The notes under the pieces are model-generated. The model was not told the DNA's origin, ran no database searches, and worked only from the letters and a program-made list of their open reading frames with translations. Both the position numbers and the translations under genes were made by a program. 32,270 nucleotides of DNA from BM714 sp964644525 (GTDB lineage Bacteria; Bacillota; Clostridia; Peptostreptococcales; BM714), in assembly GCA_964644525.1 (NCBI GenBank), contig CAZXWC010000013.1, forward strand, positions 1 through 32,270. The letters are read 5' to 3'. Shown here in pieces: positions 7,097-14,941 of the stretch. Every line of letters begins with the position of its first letter. Within the stretch, counting starts at the first letter, position 1.

Positions 7097-8509
7097 TCAT
7101 TTTTCATAACAAGCAGGTCCAACCGTTATTTTAAGCACGGTTTCAGTGCCTGAATCAAGCTTGCAAATATCACTCATTCTGTATCCCGCAACCCATAATA
7201 TATCATCTCCATCACATACAAGCAATACAGAATCTCTTTTCTCTTTATCAATTTTCAAGTCAATCATAAAATCCTTTAATTTCTTGCTGCCCTTCATCCC
7301 CAATGGGAGAAATCTGTCCCCATTCCTCCTGTTTCTTACTTTCAATGTTTTATTTTCAACTTTTTCCGCATCTATGAAAACTGTCCAAGGATTACTTCTT
7401 GATGAAAGCCCTTTCGAGTACTGCATTTTCTCGACCCTTATGTGTTTTCCTGTTTCCTCCACAAATAAAGTCTCCCCTATTTTCAAGGGATATTCAAACT
7501 CGATCTTTTGAAAACCTGTTCTCCTTTTATCCACCAAAATAAAGTCGCCTTCTATCAATATATTGATAAAGCCCGGGAATTCAATAGTCTTTTTATCATA
7601 AGCCCTCTCTATGGCATTAAGCGCTGCAGAAACACGTTCCCATGTAATGTTTGTCAAATCGCCTTTTAACTCTTCCAATGCGAGCCTCAGAATTCTGCTT
7701 TTCAAGGACTTGTGTATTTTGTTGAATTTGTCTCGGTTAATTACAAGCCCGCCTTCTTTTTTAATTTCAACAATTTTTTCGAATTCTTTTTCCGCCGCGC
7801 ATTCAATAAAGTCACTGTCTTCCCTTAGCATATCACCCATGCGAAAAAGAGCTTCGCTTATCCTTGCATTGAAATTTTTTCCAATGTAAGGCAAAAGCTC
7901 AAGTCTTATTTTGTTTCTTGTGTAAACAGGTTCAAGATTGGTCAAGTCTGTACGGGGATTCAAGTCATTTTTTTTGCAATAATTTTCGATTTCACTGCGC
8001 TTGAAAATCAATATGGGCCTTATGAATATTTCCTCTCTAATATGTTCTATGCCTGAAAGACCCTTAAGACCTGTTCCTCTCATTATGCGCATAAATATGG
8101 TTTCGGCCTGGTCGTTCAAGTTCTGCCCAAGAGCTATTCTCCTGCAACCATTTTCCTTTGCTGCCGATGTGAACAAATCATATCTAACTCTGCGTCCGGC
8201 CTCTTCAAGTGAAATTTTCCATTTTTTAGACAAACTTGAAATATCCACTTCATGAAAAATGCATTCCAAACCTTTTTGCCTGCAAAATTCAGAAACAAAC
8301 AGGGCGTCATTTTGGGAGTCTTCTCCCCTTAGCATATGGTTCAAATGCACCGGAACAAGCTTTAAGCCCCATTCGCGCTTTAGTCTTATGAAAAGCGAAA
8401 GCATGCAAATAGAGTCAGGCCCGCCAGATATGCCCAATACAAGTCCATCGCCCTTTTCAAGCAATCCCTTTTCGATTATGTTTTTCTTGAATCTCTCATA
8501 CATTTCCAT
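7097..8509 (-). CDS. tilS: tRNA(Ile)-lysidine synthase TilS
   Basis: This 470-residue cytosolic N-type ATP pyrophosphatase attaches lysine to C34 of the CAU-anticodon tRNA-Ile, converting it to AUA decoding. The PP-loop SGGPDS is at residues 28-33. HLNHMLRGEDSQND, GRRVRYDLF and ALGQNLNDQAETIFMRIMRGTG are the expected family motifs, followed by the C-terminal substrate-binding domain (VRNRRNGDRFLPLGMKGSK). The frame opens at an ATG at 8515 that overlaps the tldE stop as ATGA. However, GGAGA abuts that ATG, so the ATG at 8509, seven bases beyond GGAG, is the better start. Either way the gene is translationally coupled to tldE. Confidence 0.95.
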   Translation of the reverse strand: MEMYERFKKNIIEKGLLEKGDGLVLGISGGPDSICMLSLFIRLKREWGLKLVPVHLNHMLRGEDSQNDALFVSEFCRQKGLECIFHEVDISSLSKKWKISLEEAGRRVRYDLFTSAAKENGCRRIALGQNLNDQAETIFMRIMRGTGLKGLSGIEHIREEIFIRPILIFKRSEIENYCKKNDLNPRTDLTNLEPVYTRNKIRLELLPYIGKNFNARISEALFRMGDMLREDSDFIECAAEKEFEKIVEIKKEGGLVINRDKFNKIHKSLKSRILRLALEELKGDLTNITWERVSAALNAIERAYDKKTIEFPGFINILIEGDFILVDKRRTGFQKIEFEYPLKIGETLFVEETGKHIRVEKMQYSKGLSSRSNPWTVFIDAEKVENKTLKVRNRRNGDRFLPLGMKGSKKLKDFMIDLKIDKEKRDSVLLVCDGDDILWVAGYRMSDICKLDSGTETVLKITVGPACYEK

Positions 8510-8511
8510 TT

Positions 8512-9861
8512 TCATTCTCCTGAAATATCAAGTTTCCCTATTAAAATGCTAGGCGATCCAACGTGTCCAGAACCCGGCATTATGAACTTGAGGTCCTTGC
8601 ATATGCCTTCTATGTCCATAAGCATATCAAAATAATTTCCTGCAAGGGTTATCTGATGAACTGCTTCCGCCATTTTCCCTCCGCGAACCACAAAACCCGA
8701 AGCCGAAAGCGAAAAATCGCCGGAAACAACATTAAGACCCGCATGAAGCCCTTGAACATCTGTGATGTATACGCCATCTTTCATACTCTCCATAGCTTGG
8801 GAAAGCGAAAATGTTCCCGGACTTATGAAAAAATTCGTTGGAGCTATCGACACGGGCGATTTGTATGAAGCCTTGAATGCATTTCCCGTCGATGAAACGC
8901 CTGCTTTTTTGCCTGTTTTCTTATTATGAAGGAATGTCTTTAATACTCCATTTTTAATAACATATTTTTTTGATGTGCATGTTCCTTCATCGTCAAAACT
9001 TCTCGAACCGGCCTTGTTTAACAATAGAGGATCATCTATTATGGTAAGATCCTTGACCCCTATGTTTCCTCCCAGCCTTCCCTTTAGCATAGAAAGATTC
9101 CTTTGGACATTTTCCGCCGAAAATGCCGAAGAAAAGGCCTGTAGCAAATCCGCCGACACCTCGTTTGACAAAAGAGTCTTTTGCGGGCCCGAAGCCATCG
9201 ATTCTGCTTCAAGTTGCAGAAGAGCCTTGCTGGCTGCCTCTTTCGCCAAAGATTCGGCATTGAAATCCTCGAATCTGCTTGACACGGTGTATGCACTTCC
9301 TGTCTTAACCTTTTCTCCTTCTTTTGCAATTACGGATAAAAATGCATATGCTATATTATTTTCTTCGCACAGGTCAAGCCCTTTTGAATTCATTATCATC
9401 CTGCCGCCCGAACTCTCTCCAAAAAGGCAATAATTTACAGCATCTATTTTTCTATCAATCGAAAATGCAGATCTTTCCATCTCAAGTGCGAATGCTATCT
9501 TTTCTTCTTCGGAAATTTTTTCGATTGCACTATTCTTTAGTTCTATTGACTTGCATTTTTTATTGTCAAAATGGATTTCCTCTTTTTCAGAAGCCTCCAT
9601 TATTTCGGCGTTTTCCTTCAAGGCCGATATCAATTTTTCCCGGTCTATGGCCTTTAGATTTTCCGTGTATATATAACCCATTGAGCCATTGCTTATACCC
9701 CTCGCTGAAAGACCCCTGTTCTCTTCCAAAGCAAAATGTTCCACTTTTCCTTTATAAACCCTTACATTGAATGATTTGCTTTCTCCAATATAGACTTCAA
9801 TTTCCTCAATTCCTTGCTTTTTCGCCAATTCGAAGAGGGTTTGTGTTTTGATTTTTTCCAT
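8512..9861 (-). CDS. tldE: TldE/PmbA metalloprotease subunit
   Basis: The 449-residue product is the non-catalytic partner (TldE/PmbA) of the TldD-TldE heterodimeric protease. It lacks a HExxxH motif, as TldE proteins do. Typical features are the N-terminal NVRVYKGKVEHFALEENRGLSARG and, near the C-terminus, GDFSLSASGFVVRGGKMAEAV. The TldD-TldE complex cleaves unfolded peptides and, where studied, matures peptide natural products such as microcin B17 or removes antitoxin CcdA. No such substrate gene is visible here. The start follows AAGGAG and lies 2 bp after the tldD stop codon, so the two subunits are probably made in step. Confidence 0.93.
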   Translation of the reverse strand: MEKIKTQTLFELAKKQGIEEIEVYIGESKSFNVRVYKGKVEHFALEENRGLSARGISNGSMGYIYTENLKAIDREKLISALKENAEIMEASEKEEIHFDNKKCKSIELKNSAIEKISEEEKIAFALEMERSAFSIDRKIDAVNYCLFGESSGGRMIMNSKGLDLCEENNIAYAFLSVIAKEGEKVKTGSAYTVSSRFEDFNAESLAKEAASKALLQLEAESMASGPQKTLLSNEVSADLLQAFSSAFSAENVQRNLSMLKGRLGGNIGVKDLTIIDDPLLLNKAGSRSFDDEGTCTSKKYVIKNGVLKTFLHNKKTGKKAGVSSTGNAFKASYKSPVSIAPTNFFISPGTFSLSQAMESMKDGVYITDVQGLHAGLNVVSGDFSLSASGFVVRGGKMAEAVHQITLAGNYFDMLMDIEGICKDLKFIMPGSGHVGSPSILIGKLDISGE

Positions 9862-9863
9862 TT

Positions 9864-11252
9864 TTACCGCTCCTTCCTGCCACCTACGGTTATTGATTCA
9901 ACTCTCAAAGCAGGCTGCCCTACATTCACAGGTATGCTTCCGCTCACAGATCCGCACATTCCCTGGCCGAATGACAAATTATCAGCAACCATGTCTATCT
10001 TTGTCAAAATCGACAAACCGTTTCCTATAAGTGTCGCTCCCCTTACAGGTTTCCTTATCTTGCCGTTTTCAATCAAATATCCTTCCATCACAGCAAAATT
10101 GAATTCACCTGTAGCCGGATCAACGGACCCTCCCCCCATTTTTTTTGCATACAAACCCCTCGGGGTGTTTGATAACAGATCATCAAAACTGCTTTTTCCG
10201 GGAGCTATATATGTGTTGGTCATTCTCGATGTAGGTGCATGCTTGTATGATTGGCGCCTTCCTGAGCCAGTAGGGGCCATTCCCATTTTCTTTCCGTTTA
10301 GCCTGTCAACCATGTATCCTTTCAGTATACCCTTTTCAATCAAAACATTCCTTCGAGTTTTTAAGCCCTCATCATCGAATCCTGCAGAACCCCATTGGCC
10401 CGGCATGCTCCCGTCATCGATTGCGGTCAAAACGCCTGAAGCTATTTTTTCCCCTAGCTTTTCAGCAAAAACGGATGTTCCTTTTGCAACCGAAGTAGCC
10501 TCTAGTCCATGTCCGCACGCTTCGTGAAAAATAACTCCGCCAAAACCGTTTTCTATCACTACCGGCATCTTGCCGCTTGGAGCAAAGTCGGCATGAAGCA
10601 TTTTTGCCGCCATTTCGGAAGCGTCCCTTGCATATTTATCGAGGTCTATTGTGTCATAAAATTCAAATCCCATAGATGCTCCCGGTGCAAAGTGCCCTGT
10701 CTGCATTTCTCCTCCGGACTCAGCTACAGACTGTATTGAAGTTCTTGTTCTTACTCTTTCGTCTTCGACCCAAAGGCCCTCGGAGTTTGCAATCAAAACA
10801 TTTTGAACGATATCAAGATAATTTATTCTAACCTGGGTTATTTCATCCGAAAAACCGTACGCGGACTCATGGGCCCCTTTCAGCATGCGAACCTTTTCTT
10901 TTTTTCCTACATCGCCCGGATATTTCAATATTTCCATCAAAGGAATACCGACGCGTCTTCTGAAATCAAGCACCCTCTCTTTTTCTTTTCCCTCAAGAGC
11001 CAAAGCCGCCTTCTTTGCAACATTTTTAAGATGTTCAGTTGAAGTATCGTTTGTATAGGCATAAACGCTTTCCAGGCCCCTTATTATTCTGATGCCTACC
11101 CCGTAATCCTGTCCTGAAACCGTATTCTCAACAAGCCCCCCGACCAATCCTATTGTTTGATTGCTCCTTTTTTCTACAAATATTTCCGAAAAATCGGCTC
11201 CATTACTTAAAGCCGCATCCAATGTTTCCATTACCACGTTTTGTTTCAGCAT
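9864..11252 (-). CDS. tldD: TldD zinc metalloprotease subunit
   Basis: This is the catalytic partner of TldE, about 462 residues. The zinc motif HEACGH lies around residue 243 within FGGVIFHEACGHGLEATSV. The conserved C-terminal GMCGSVSGSIPVNVGQP probably supplies the third ligand (Cys). The complex has a narrow internal chamber and digests unstructured peptides in the cytosol. Two adjacent ATGs (11255 and 11252) follow GGGAGG; the second has the better spacing and is used here. tldD heads the transcript tldD-tldE-tilS-ftsH. It lies only about 25 bp from a terminator stem, so its promoter must overlap that stem, or transcription enters from ppx. Confidence 0.94.
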   Translation of the reverse strand: MLKQNVVMETLDAALSNGADFSEIFVEKRSNQTIGLVGGLVENTVSGQDYGVGIRIIRGLESVYAYTNDTSTEHLKNVAKKAALALEGKEKERVLDFRRRVGIPLMEILKYPGDVGKKEKVRMLKGAHESAYGFSDEITQVRINYLDIVQNVLIANSEGLWVEDERVRTRTSIQSVAESGGEMQTGHFAPGASMGFEFYDTIDLDKYARDASEMAAKMLHADFAPSGKMPVVIENGFGGVIFHEACGHGLEATSVAKGTSVFAEKLGEKIASGVLTAIDDGSMPGQWGSAGFDDEGLKTRRNVLIEKGILKGYMVDRLNGKKMGMAPTGSGRRQSYKHAPTSRMTNTYIAPGKSSFDDLLSNTPRGLYAKKMGGGSVDPATGEFNFAVMEGYLIENGKIRKPVRGATLIGNGLSILTKIDMVADNLSFGQGMCGSVSGSIPVNVGQPALRVESITVGGRKER

Positions 11253-11278
11253 CATCTTCCTCCCTTCGGGAAAATATT

Positions 11279-11304
11279 AAAAGCATGGGCAAAACCATGC
11301 TTTT
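11279..11304 (-). terminator. terminator hairpin between ppx and tldD
   Basis: AAAAGCATGG and CCATGCTTTT form a perfect 10-bp stem with a 6-nt loop. The minus-strand RNA continues CTTTTAATATTTT. A second small imperfect hairpin (11305-11324, arms AACGGG and CCCTGTT) abuts it upstream. Confidence 0.75.
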
Positions 11305-11338
11305 AACGGGATTTCACCCCTGTTTGTATTTTGCTTTC

Positions 11339-12250
11339 TTAGCTGCATCTTGTCATAAGATAACCTTCAAGATTGTCATAGTCGCTTACTATTATATCCT
11401 TGCAGCCGAAAAAATCCATAACCTCATGCAAGATTATGCTTCCAGCATATATTATATCGGCTCTTTCACTGTCAAGCCCAATTATATTTCTTCGGCTTTC
11501 AAGTGGACACTCAGCAAACTCGCTTATCATTTCACCTATCTCGTCCAACCCGATTCTTGACAAATGAATCTTTCCCCGATTGTAATTTTCCATCTTAAGT
11601 TTTATTGCTCCCAGAGTGGTTATTGTTCCACCAATCCCCACTGCAATTCCTTTTTCAAATGATGAAATATTTCCAAGTTCGCTCTCAATGGTGTTCCTGA
11701 CATGTTTTTTCAATCTGCGAGATTCATCGAGATCTACAGGATCTGATTTTACAAATTGCTCAGTCATCCTTACCGCCCCAATATCAAGGCTCCTTTTGTA
11801 AAAAATTTTTTCTTTGTTTCCCACTGCAAATTCAGTGCTTCCCCCGCCTATGTCAAACATTATGAAAAGGCCTTGCCCGGGAAAGCTTGAAAGAATACCG
11901 AAATATCCCATTTCAGCCTCCTCGTCACCTGAGAGAATATCTACTTCAATCGGAAAAGATGCTTGAATCCTCCTGACAATTTCATCCCTGTTGCCGGCAT
12001 CCCTGACAGCACTTGTAGCCAGGGCCTTTATGTTTTCCACCCCTTCATCCAATGCTATTTTCACTAATTCATCCAATGCGTCCATGCATCTTTCAAGCGC
12101 CTTTTCACCAATTTCTCTGGACTGATCGACCATCTCCCCCAGTCTTATCATCCGAACATACTTTTTGCCGCTCATTATTACGCCTTTTTCCATATCGGCA
12201 ACAAGCAACCTCAACGAATTAGTTCCTATATCTATTACAGCACGCTTCAT
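11339..12250 (-). CDS. ppx: Ppx/GppA-family phosphatase (exopolyphosphatase or pppGpp phosphatase)
   Basis: The 303-residue protein has the ASKHA actin-like fold of the Ppx/GppA family: phosphate-1 motif AVIDIGTNSLRLL near the N-terminus, SGDEEAEMGYFG, phosphate-2 motif FDIGGGSTEFAVG, and GIGGTITTLGA. It is a single-module, short version (about 300 residues), as is common in Gram-positives. These enzymes remove terminal phosphate from polyphosphate or from pppGpp, and sequence does not decide between them. The C-terminal SDYDNLEGYL replaces the more usual SDxGLRxG. It lies 15 bp after divIC, with GGAGTGGGG upstream of its ATG, and ends at a terminator. Confidence 0.9.
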   Translation of the reverse strand: MKRAVIDIGTNSLRLLVADMEKGVIMSGKKYVRMIRLGEMVDQSREIGEKALERCMDALDELVKIALDEGVENIKALATSAVRDAGNRDEIVRRIQASFPIEVDILSGDEEAEMGYFGILSSFPGQGLFIMFDIGGGSTEFAVGNKEKIFYKRSLDIGAVRMTEQFVKSDPVDLDESRRLKKHVRNTIESELGNISSFEKGIAVGIGGTITTLGAIKLKMENYNRGKIHLSRIGLDEIGEMISEFAECPLESRRNIIGLDSERADIIYAGSIILHEVMDFFGCKDIIVSDYDNLEGYLMTRCS

Positions 12251-12265
12251 AACCCCACTCCGTCT

Positions 12266-12595
12266 CTACTCGGCATTTTCATCTTCTTCTCCGTTTTCCT
12301 TGAACCGGTAGACAATGTCGTTGTCTTTAACCAAATCCAGTTCCTCTCTGGCTATCTGCTCCACATAAGCATCTGTACCCGCTTCTTCGATTTCATTTTC
12401 TATCTCGGCCAGTTCCTGCTTCTTTTTTGCAAGTTCCAGCAAGACACGGGCCTCTTCTGCTTTCAGTTCTTTATACATTCTGTGCTGTTTTATGAGAACA
12501 GTCGAAAAATACGACCCCAAAACAAGAAGTATGGCAATTGCAATAAAATTTCTCTTTATGAAATTTCCCCTCTTTTTCTTTTTTTCATTAGCCAT
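12266..12595 (-). CDS. divIC: DivIC/FtsB-like septum formation protein
   Basis: This 109-residue protein is a bitopic division protein. It has a short basic cytoplasmic N-terminus (residues 1-16), one transmembrane helix (about 17-36), an extracellular coiled coil (about 38-72) and the family signature YVEQIAREELDLV (77-89), ending in an acidic tail. DivIC/FtsB forms the FtsL-FtsB-FtsQ (DivIB) complex that activates septal peptidoglycan synthesis. The position between rqcP and ppx matches the rqcP-(yabPQ)-divIC order of Firmicutes. The usual sporulation genes yabP and yabQ are missing between rqcP and divIC. Confidence 0.92.
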   Translation of the reverse strand: MANEKKKKRGNFIKRNFIAIAILLVLGSYFSTVLIKQHRMYKELKAEEARVLLELAKKKQELAEIENEIEEAGTDAYVEQIAREELDLVKDNDIVYRFKENGEEDENAE

Positions 12596-12620
12596 GTCGC
12601 CACCTCTTATTATAACTATT

Positions 12621-12866
12621 CTATTGTATTATTTCTTCATACAAATCAGTTGCCTCTTCCTTCTTTACATGTTCCTTTATGTCTCTGATTTTGAATTTCA
12701 TCACTCGGTTTCCCATTTCAATTGAAACTATATCACCAATAGACACTTCAGCCCCCGGTTTTACTTCTTTACCGTTTATTTTGATTCGGCCTTTGCCGCA
12801 AGCTTCCTTAGCTACAGTCCTTCTCTTTATCAATCTGGACACCTTTAAAAACTTATCTATTCTCAA
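12621..12866 (-). CDS. rqcP: RqcP-type S4-domain RNA-binding protein (YabO)
   Basis: This 81-residue protein is a single S4 RNA-binding domain, LRIDKFLKVSRLIKRRTVAKE through INGKEVKPGAEVSIGDIV. RqcP works with RqcH on stalled 50S subunits during alanine tailing in ribosome quality control. I place the start at a TTG at 12866, preceded by GGGAGG with nine bases between. Family members begin exactly at this residue. Extension to 12911 would read through the HU terminator hairpin. The gene has little promoter space after that terminator, so it may rely on partial read-through. Confidence 0.9.
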   Translation of the reverse strand: MRIDKFLKVSRLIKRRTVAKEACGKGRIKINGKEVKPGAEVSIGDIVSIEMGNRVMKFKIRDIKEHVKKEEATDLYEEIIQ

Positions 12867-12900
12867 AACTTTTTTCCTCCCGATTTGTTTCCTAATTAAA

Positions 12901-12921
12901 AAAGCAGCCATAGGCTGCTTT
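12901..12921 (-). terminator. intrinsic terminator after HU and the small ORF
   Basis: AAAGCAGCC and GGCTGCTTT form a perfect 9-bp stem with a 3-nt loop. On the minus strand the stem runs into an uninterrupted T run (TTTTTT) and then AATTAGG. Confidence 0.88.
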
Positions 12922-12935
12922 CAGAATGACGAAAA

Positions 12936-13031
12936 TCAAATTTCCCTGCAGCCTTCAAACCTGACCGCGGTACATTTCCATACCCCGGAATCACAATAGA
13001 ACAGCTCCTCGAAATACCCAATTCCCATCAT
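12936..13031 (-). CDS. possible 31-residue small protein after HU
   Basis: Tandem ATGs at 13031 and 13028 open a 31-codon frame that ends at TGA (12938-12936), just before the HU terminator. AAGGA lies immediately upstream, slightly too close for the first ATG and acceptable for the second. The peptide starts MMGIGYFEELFYC and has three cysteines spaced C-x6-C-x7-C (positions 13, 20 and 28), which could bind metal. The same frame is open back to the HU stop codon and is in frame with HU, with no other start codon. I do not recognise the family; it may be a genuine small protein or chance. Confidence 0.35.
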   Translation of the reverse strand: MMGIGYFEELFYCDSGVWKCTAVRFEGCREI

Positions 13032-13085
13032 TCCTTTTTTAGAAACTTTGACAACAACCTCAAAGCGGTTACAGCCATCTTTTTT

Positions 13086-13364
13086 TTATTTGTTAACCAA
13101 ATCTTTAAGGGCTTTACCCGCCTTGAATACCGGAGCCTTTGACGCCGGAATTTCAATTACCTGCTCAGGATTTCTTGGGTTTCTTCCCTGTCTAGCTTTT
13201 CTCTCTTTTACATCAAATGTTCCAAATCCAACGAGTTGAACCTTTTCCCCCGCCAACAATGATTCCTCTATACTTGTAACAAAAGAGTTCAAGGCCATCT
13301 CGGTATCTTTCTTAGTAAGCCCGGCTTTTTCAGCCATGCTGGCAATCAATTCAGATTTGTTCAT
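13086..13364 (-). CDS. hup: HU-family DNA-binding protein
   Basis: This 92-residue nucleoid protein bends DNA as a dimer. The N-terminal helices MNKSELIASMAEKAGLTKKD are followed by the beta-arm with GFGTFDVKERKARQGRNP, containing the intercalating Asn-Pro, and the C-terminal KAPVFKAGKALKDLVNK. Length and motifs are standard for HU. The ATG follows GGAGGG. A gap of 95 bp separates it from mazG and holds a candidate promoter, consistent with HU being expressed at higher level than its neighbours. The transcript ends at the hairpin at 12901-12921. Confidence 0.96.
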   Translation of the reverse strand: MNKSELIASMAEKAGLTKKDTEMALNSFVTSIEESLLAGEKVQLVGFGTFDVKERKARQGRNPRNPEQVIEIPASKAPVFKAGKALKDLVNK

Positions 13365-13396
13365 AATTTATTCCCTCCTGTAATATAATTGTCTTT

Positions 13397-13426
13397 CGTA
13401 TAACCTATTTCTATGAAAGTGTGCAA
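13397..13426 (-). promoter_or_regulatory. candidate promoter for hup
   Basis: On the minus strand TTGCAC (13426-13421) and TATACG (13402-13397) are separated by 18 bp, about 33 bp before the start codon. Matches to consensus are partial. Confidence 0.35.
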
Positions 13427-13459
13427 TTTCCTTTTTTTATAGCTCTTTTTTTTTTAAAA

Positions 13460-14941
13460 TCAGCCATTTTTTAATGTTTTAGCCTCTTCCCACAATAAAT
13501 CCATCTCCTCAAGACTCATTTTATTCATATCCATTCCCCTTTCAATCGATTTGCTTTCGATGTATGCAAATCGTTCAACAAATTTATCGACGGTTGAATT
13601 CAATGCCTCTTCAGGGTCAATCTTGAGAAATCTTGCAACGTTTACGGCTGCAAAAATCAAGTCTCCTATTTCCTCCTTGGCCCGTCTGCCTGAAAGCACA
13701 GGTTCCTTCAGCACTTCAAGAAGTTCGTCAGTCTCTTCCCTTATTTTGTCGAATGCCGGTTCTACATCATCCCAATCAAAACCCACCTTTGCGGCTTTCT
13801 TCTGTATCTTTGCGCTTTTCAAAAGGGCCGGCAGGGACATGGGAACTCTTTTCATCGATTCGGAATGGGTTTTTTCAAGTTTTTCTTCCCTTTTGATTTC
13901 ATCCCACTTTTCTTTCACTTTATTGGCTGTATCTATGTCTTCATCACCAAAAACATGTGGATGTCGTCTGATCAGCTTTGTTGATATTCCTTCTATGACA
14001 TCCCCTATGTCGAAAATCCCTTTTTCCTCAGCCATTCTGCTGTGAAAAACAACCTGCAAAAGAACATCTCCAAGTTCTTCAGTCATAAGCAAGTAGTCCT
14101 TTTTATCAATAGCGTCCACAACCTCGTAAGCTTCTTCTATCATGCAGTTTCTAATGCTTTCATGTGTCTGCTTTCGGTCCCACGGACATCCATTTTCGTC
14201 CCTCAGCCGCACCATTATATCAAGAAGATCGAAAAAATCATGCTTGTCTTTTTTTTCGCTTGCAAGAGCCGGCACATAGACACTTGTAAGGTGGTCGAGA
14301 AAATCGAGATGGTCTAGTTGGTATATCGGTATCTCTTCGATTCGCTCCATCTTATCTATACCAGCCGCCCTGACAACCAAAATCAAGTGTTCGTCTCCAA
14401 AAAGCTCTGAAATGGCAAGCTTGACCTCCGATGCCGTATATCTGTCATATACTTGCGTTATTAGAGTGTCCATCCTTGTGTCCGAAAGCTGGTCCTGTAT
14501 TTGGAGGCCGTCAACTATTTTTACGCCCATAACGGGATCTTTCTTTACAGCAGCAAGAACAGCATCCACAAAACTGGCCGCCGGAAGAAAATCCAACTCG
14601 AACAAGCCGCCTTTTGACTTTTCAATCAAAAATTGCACTGTTTTTTCAGCCACAAAAGGACTTCCGGGAACTGCATAGACCAAATCCCCTTTTTCCGCCT
14701 CGCGGGCCAAATCCTCTACAATATTCTCATACACGCCTTCGAATGTATCACCTTTGTCATAGTAAGCATCGAAAGTATTGAAGGTCAGACCTTTTTCTTT
14801 CAGCCAATCCACCGTTGGATGCTTTTCCGTTCTGAAGAAAAGCCTTTCTTTTGATGTATTGCTGATTTTTTCATATGCATTGAAAGACAGATAGTCAACG
14901 CTTCCAGGACCTAGTCCTACAACTGTTATTTTACTCTTCAT
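13460..14941 (-). CDS. mazG: MazG nucleotide pyrophosphohydrolase with N-terminal tetrapyrrole-methylase-like domain (YabN)
   Basis: About 493 residues. The N-terminal part (ITVVGLGPGSVDYLSFNAYEK, VYAVPGSPFVAEKTV) is a SAM-dependent tetrapyrrole-methylase-like domain. The C-terminal part has two MazG segments: first NGCPWDRKQTHESIR with metal-binding EEAYEVVDAID and EELGDVLLQVVFHS, then GFDWDDVEPAFDKIREETDEL with EEIGDLIFAAVNVARF. MazG hydrolyses NTPs, including aberrant nucleotides, to NMP and PPi; the role of the fused methylase domain is unknown. The ATG at 14941 overlaps the flippase stop as ATGA. A GTG at 14950 is possible but less likely. The same fusion stands in this position in Bacillus (yabN). 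Confidence 0.94.
   Translation of the reverse strand: MKSKITVVGLGPGSVDYLSFNAYEKISNTSKERLFFRTEKHPTVDWLKEKGLTFNTFDAYYDKGDTFEGVYENIVEDLAREAEKGDLVYAVPGSPFVAEKTVQFLIEKSKGGLFELDFLPAASFVDAVLAAVKKDPVMGVKIVDGLQIQDQLSDTRMDTLITQVYDRYTASEVKLAISELFGDEHLILVVRAAGIDKMERIEEIPIYQLDHLDFLDHLTSVYVPALASEKKDKHDFFDLLDIMVRLRDENGCPWDRKQTHESIRNCMIEEAYEVVDAIDKKDYLLMTEELGDVLLQVVFHSRMAEEKGIFDIGDVIEGISTKLIRRHPHVFGDEDIDTANKVKEKWDEIKREEKLEKTHSESMKRVPMSLPALLKSAKIQKKAAKVGFDWDDVEPAFDKIREETDELLEVLKEPVLSGRRAKEEIGDLIFAAVNVARFLKIDPEEALNSTVDKFVERFAYIESKSIERGMDMNKMSLEEMDLLWEEAKTLKNG

Noticed and set aside
11279..11324. Small riboswitch (for example a preQ1 type) upstream of tldD
   Set aside because: The two hairpins are better explained as the ppx terminator plus a short stem, and no aptamer core motif was recognised.
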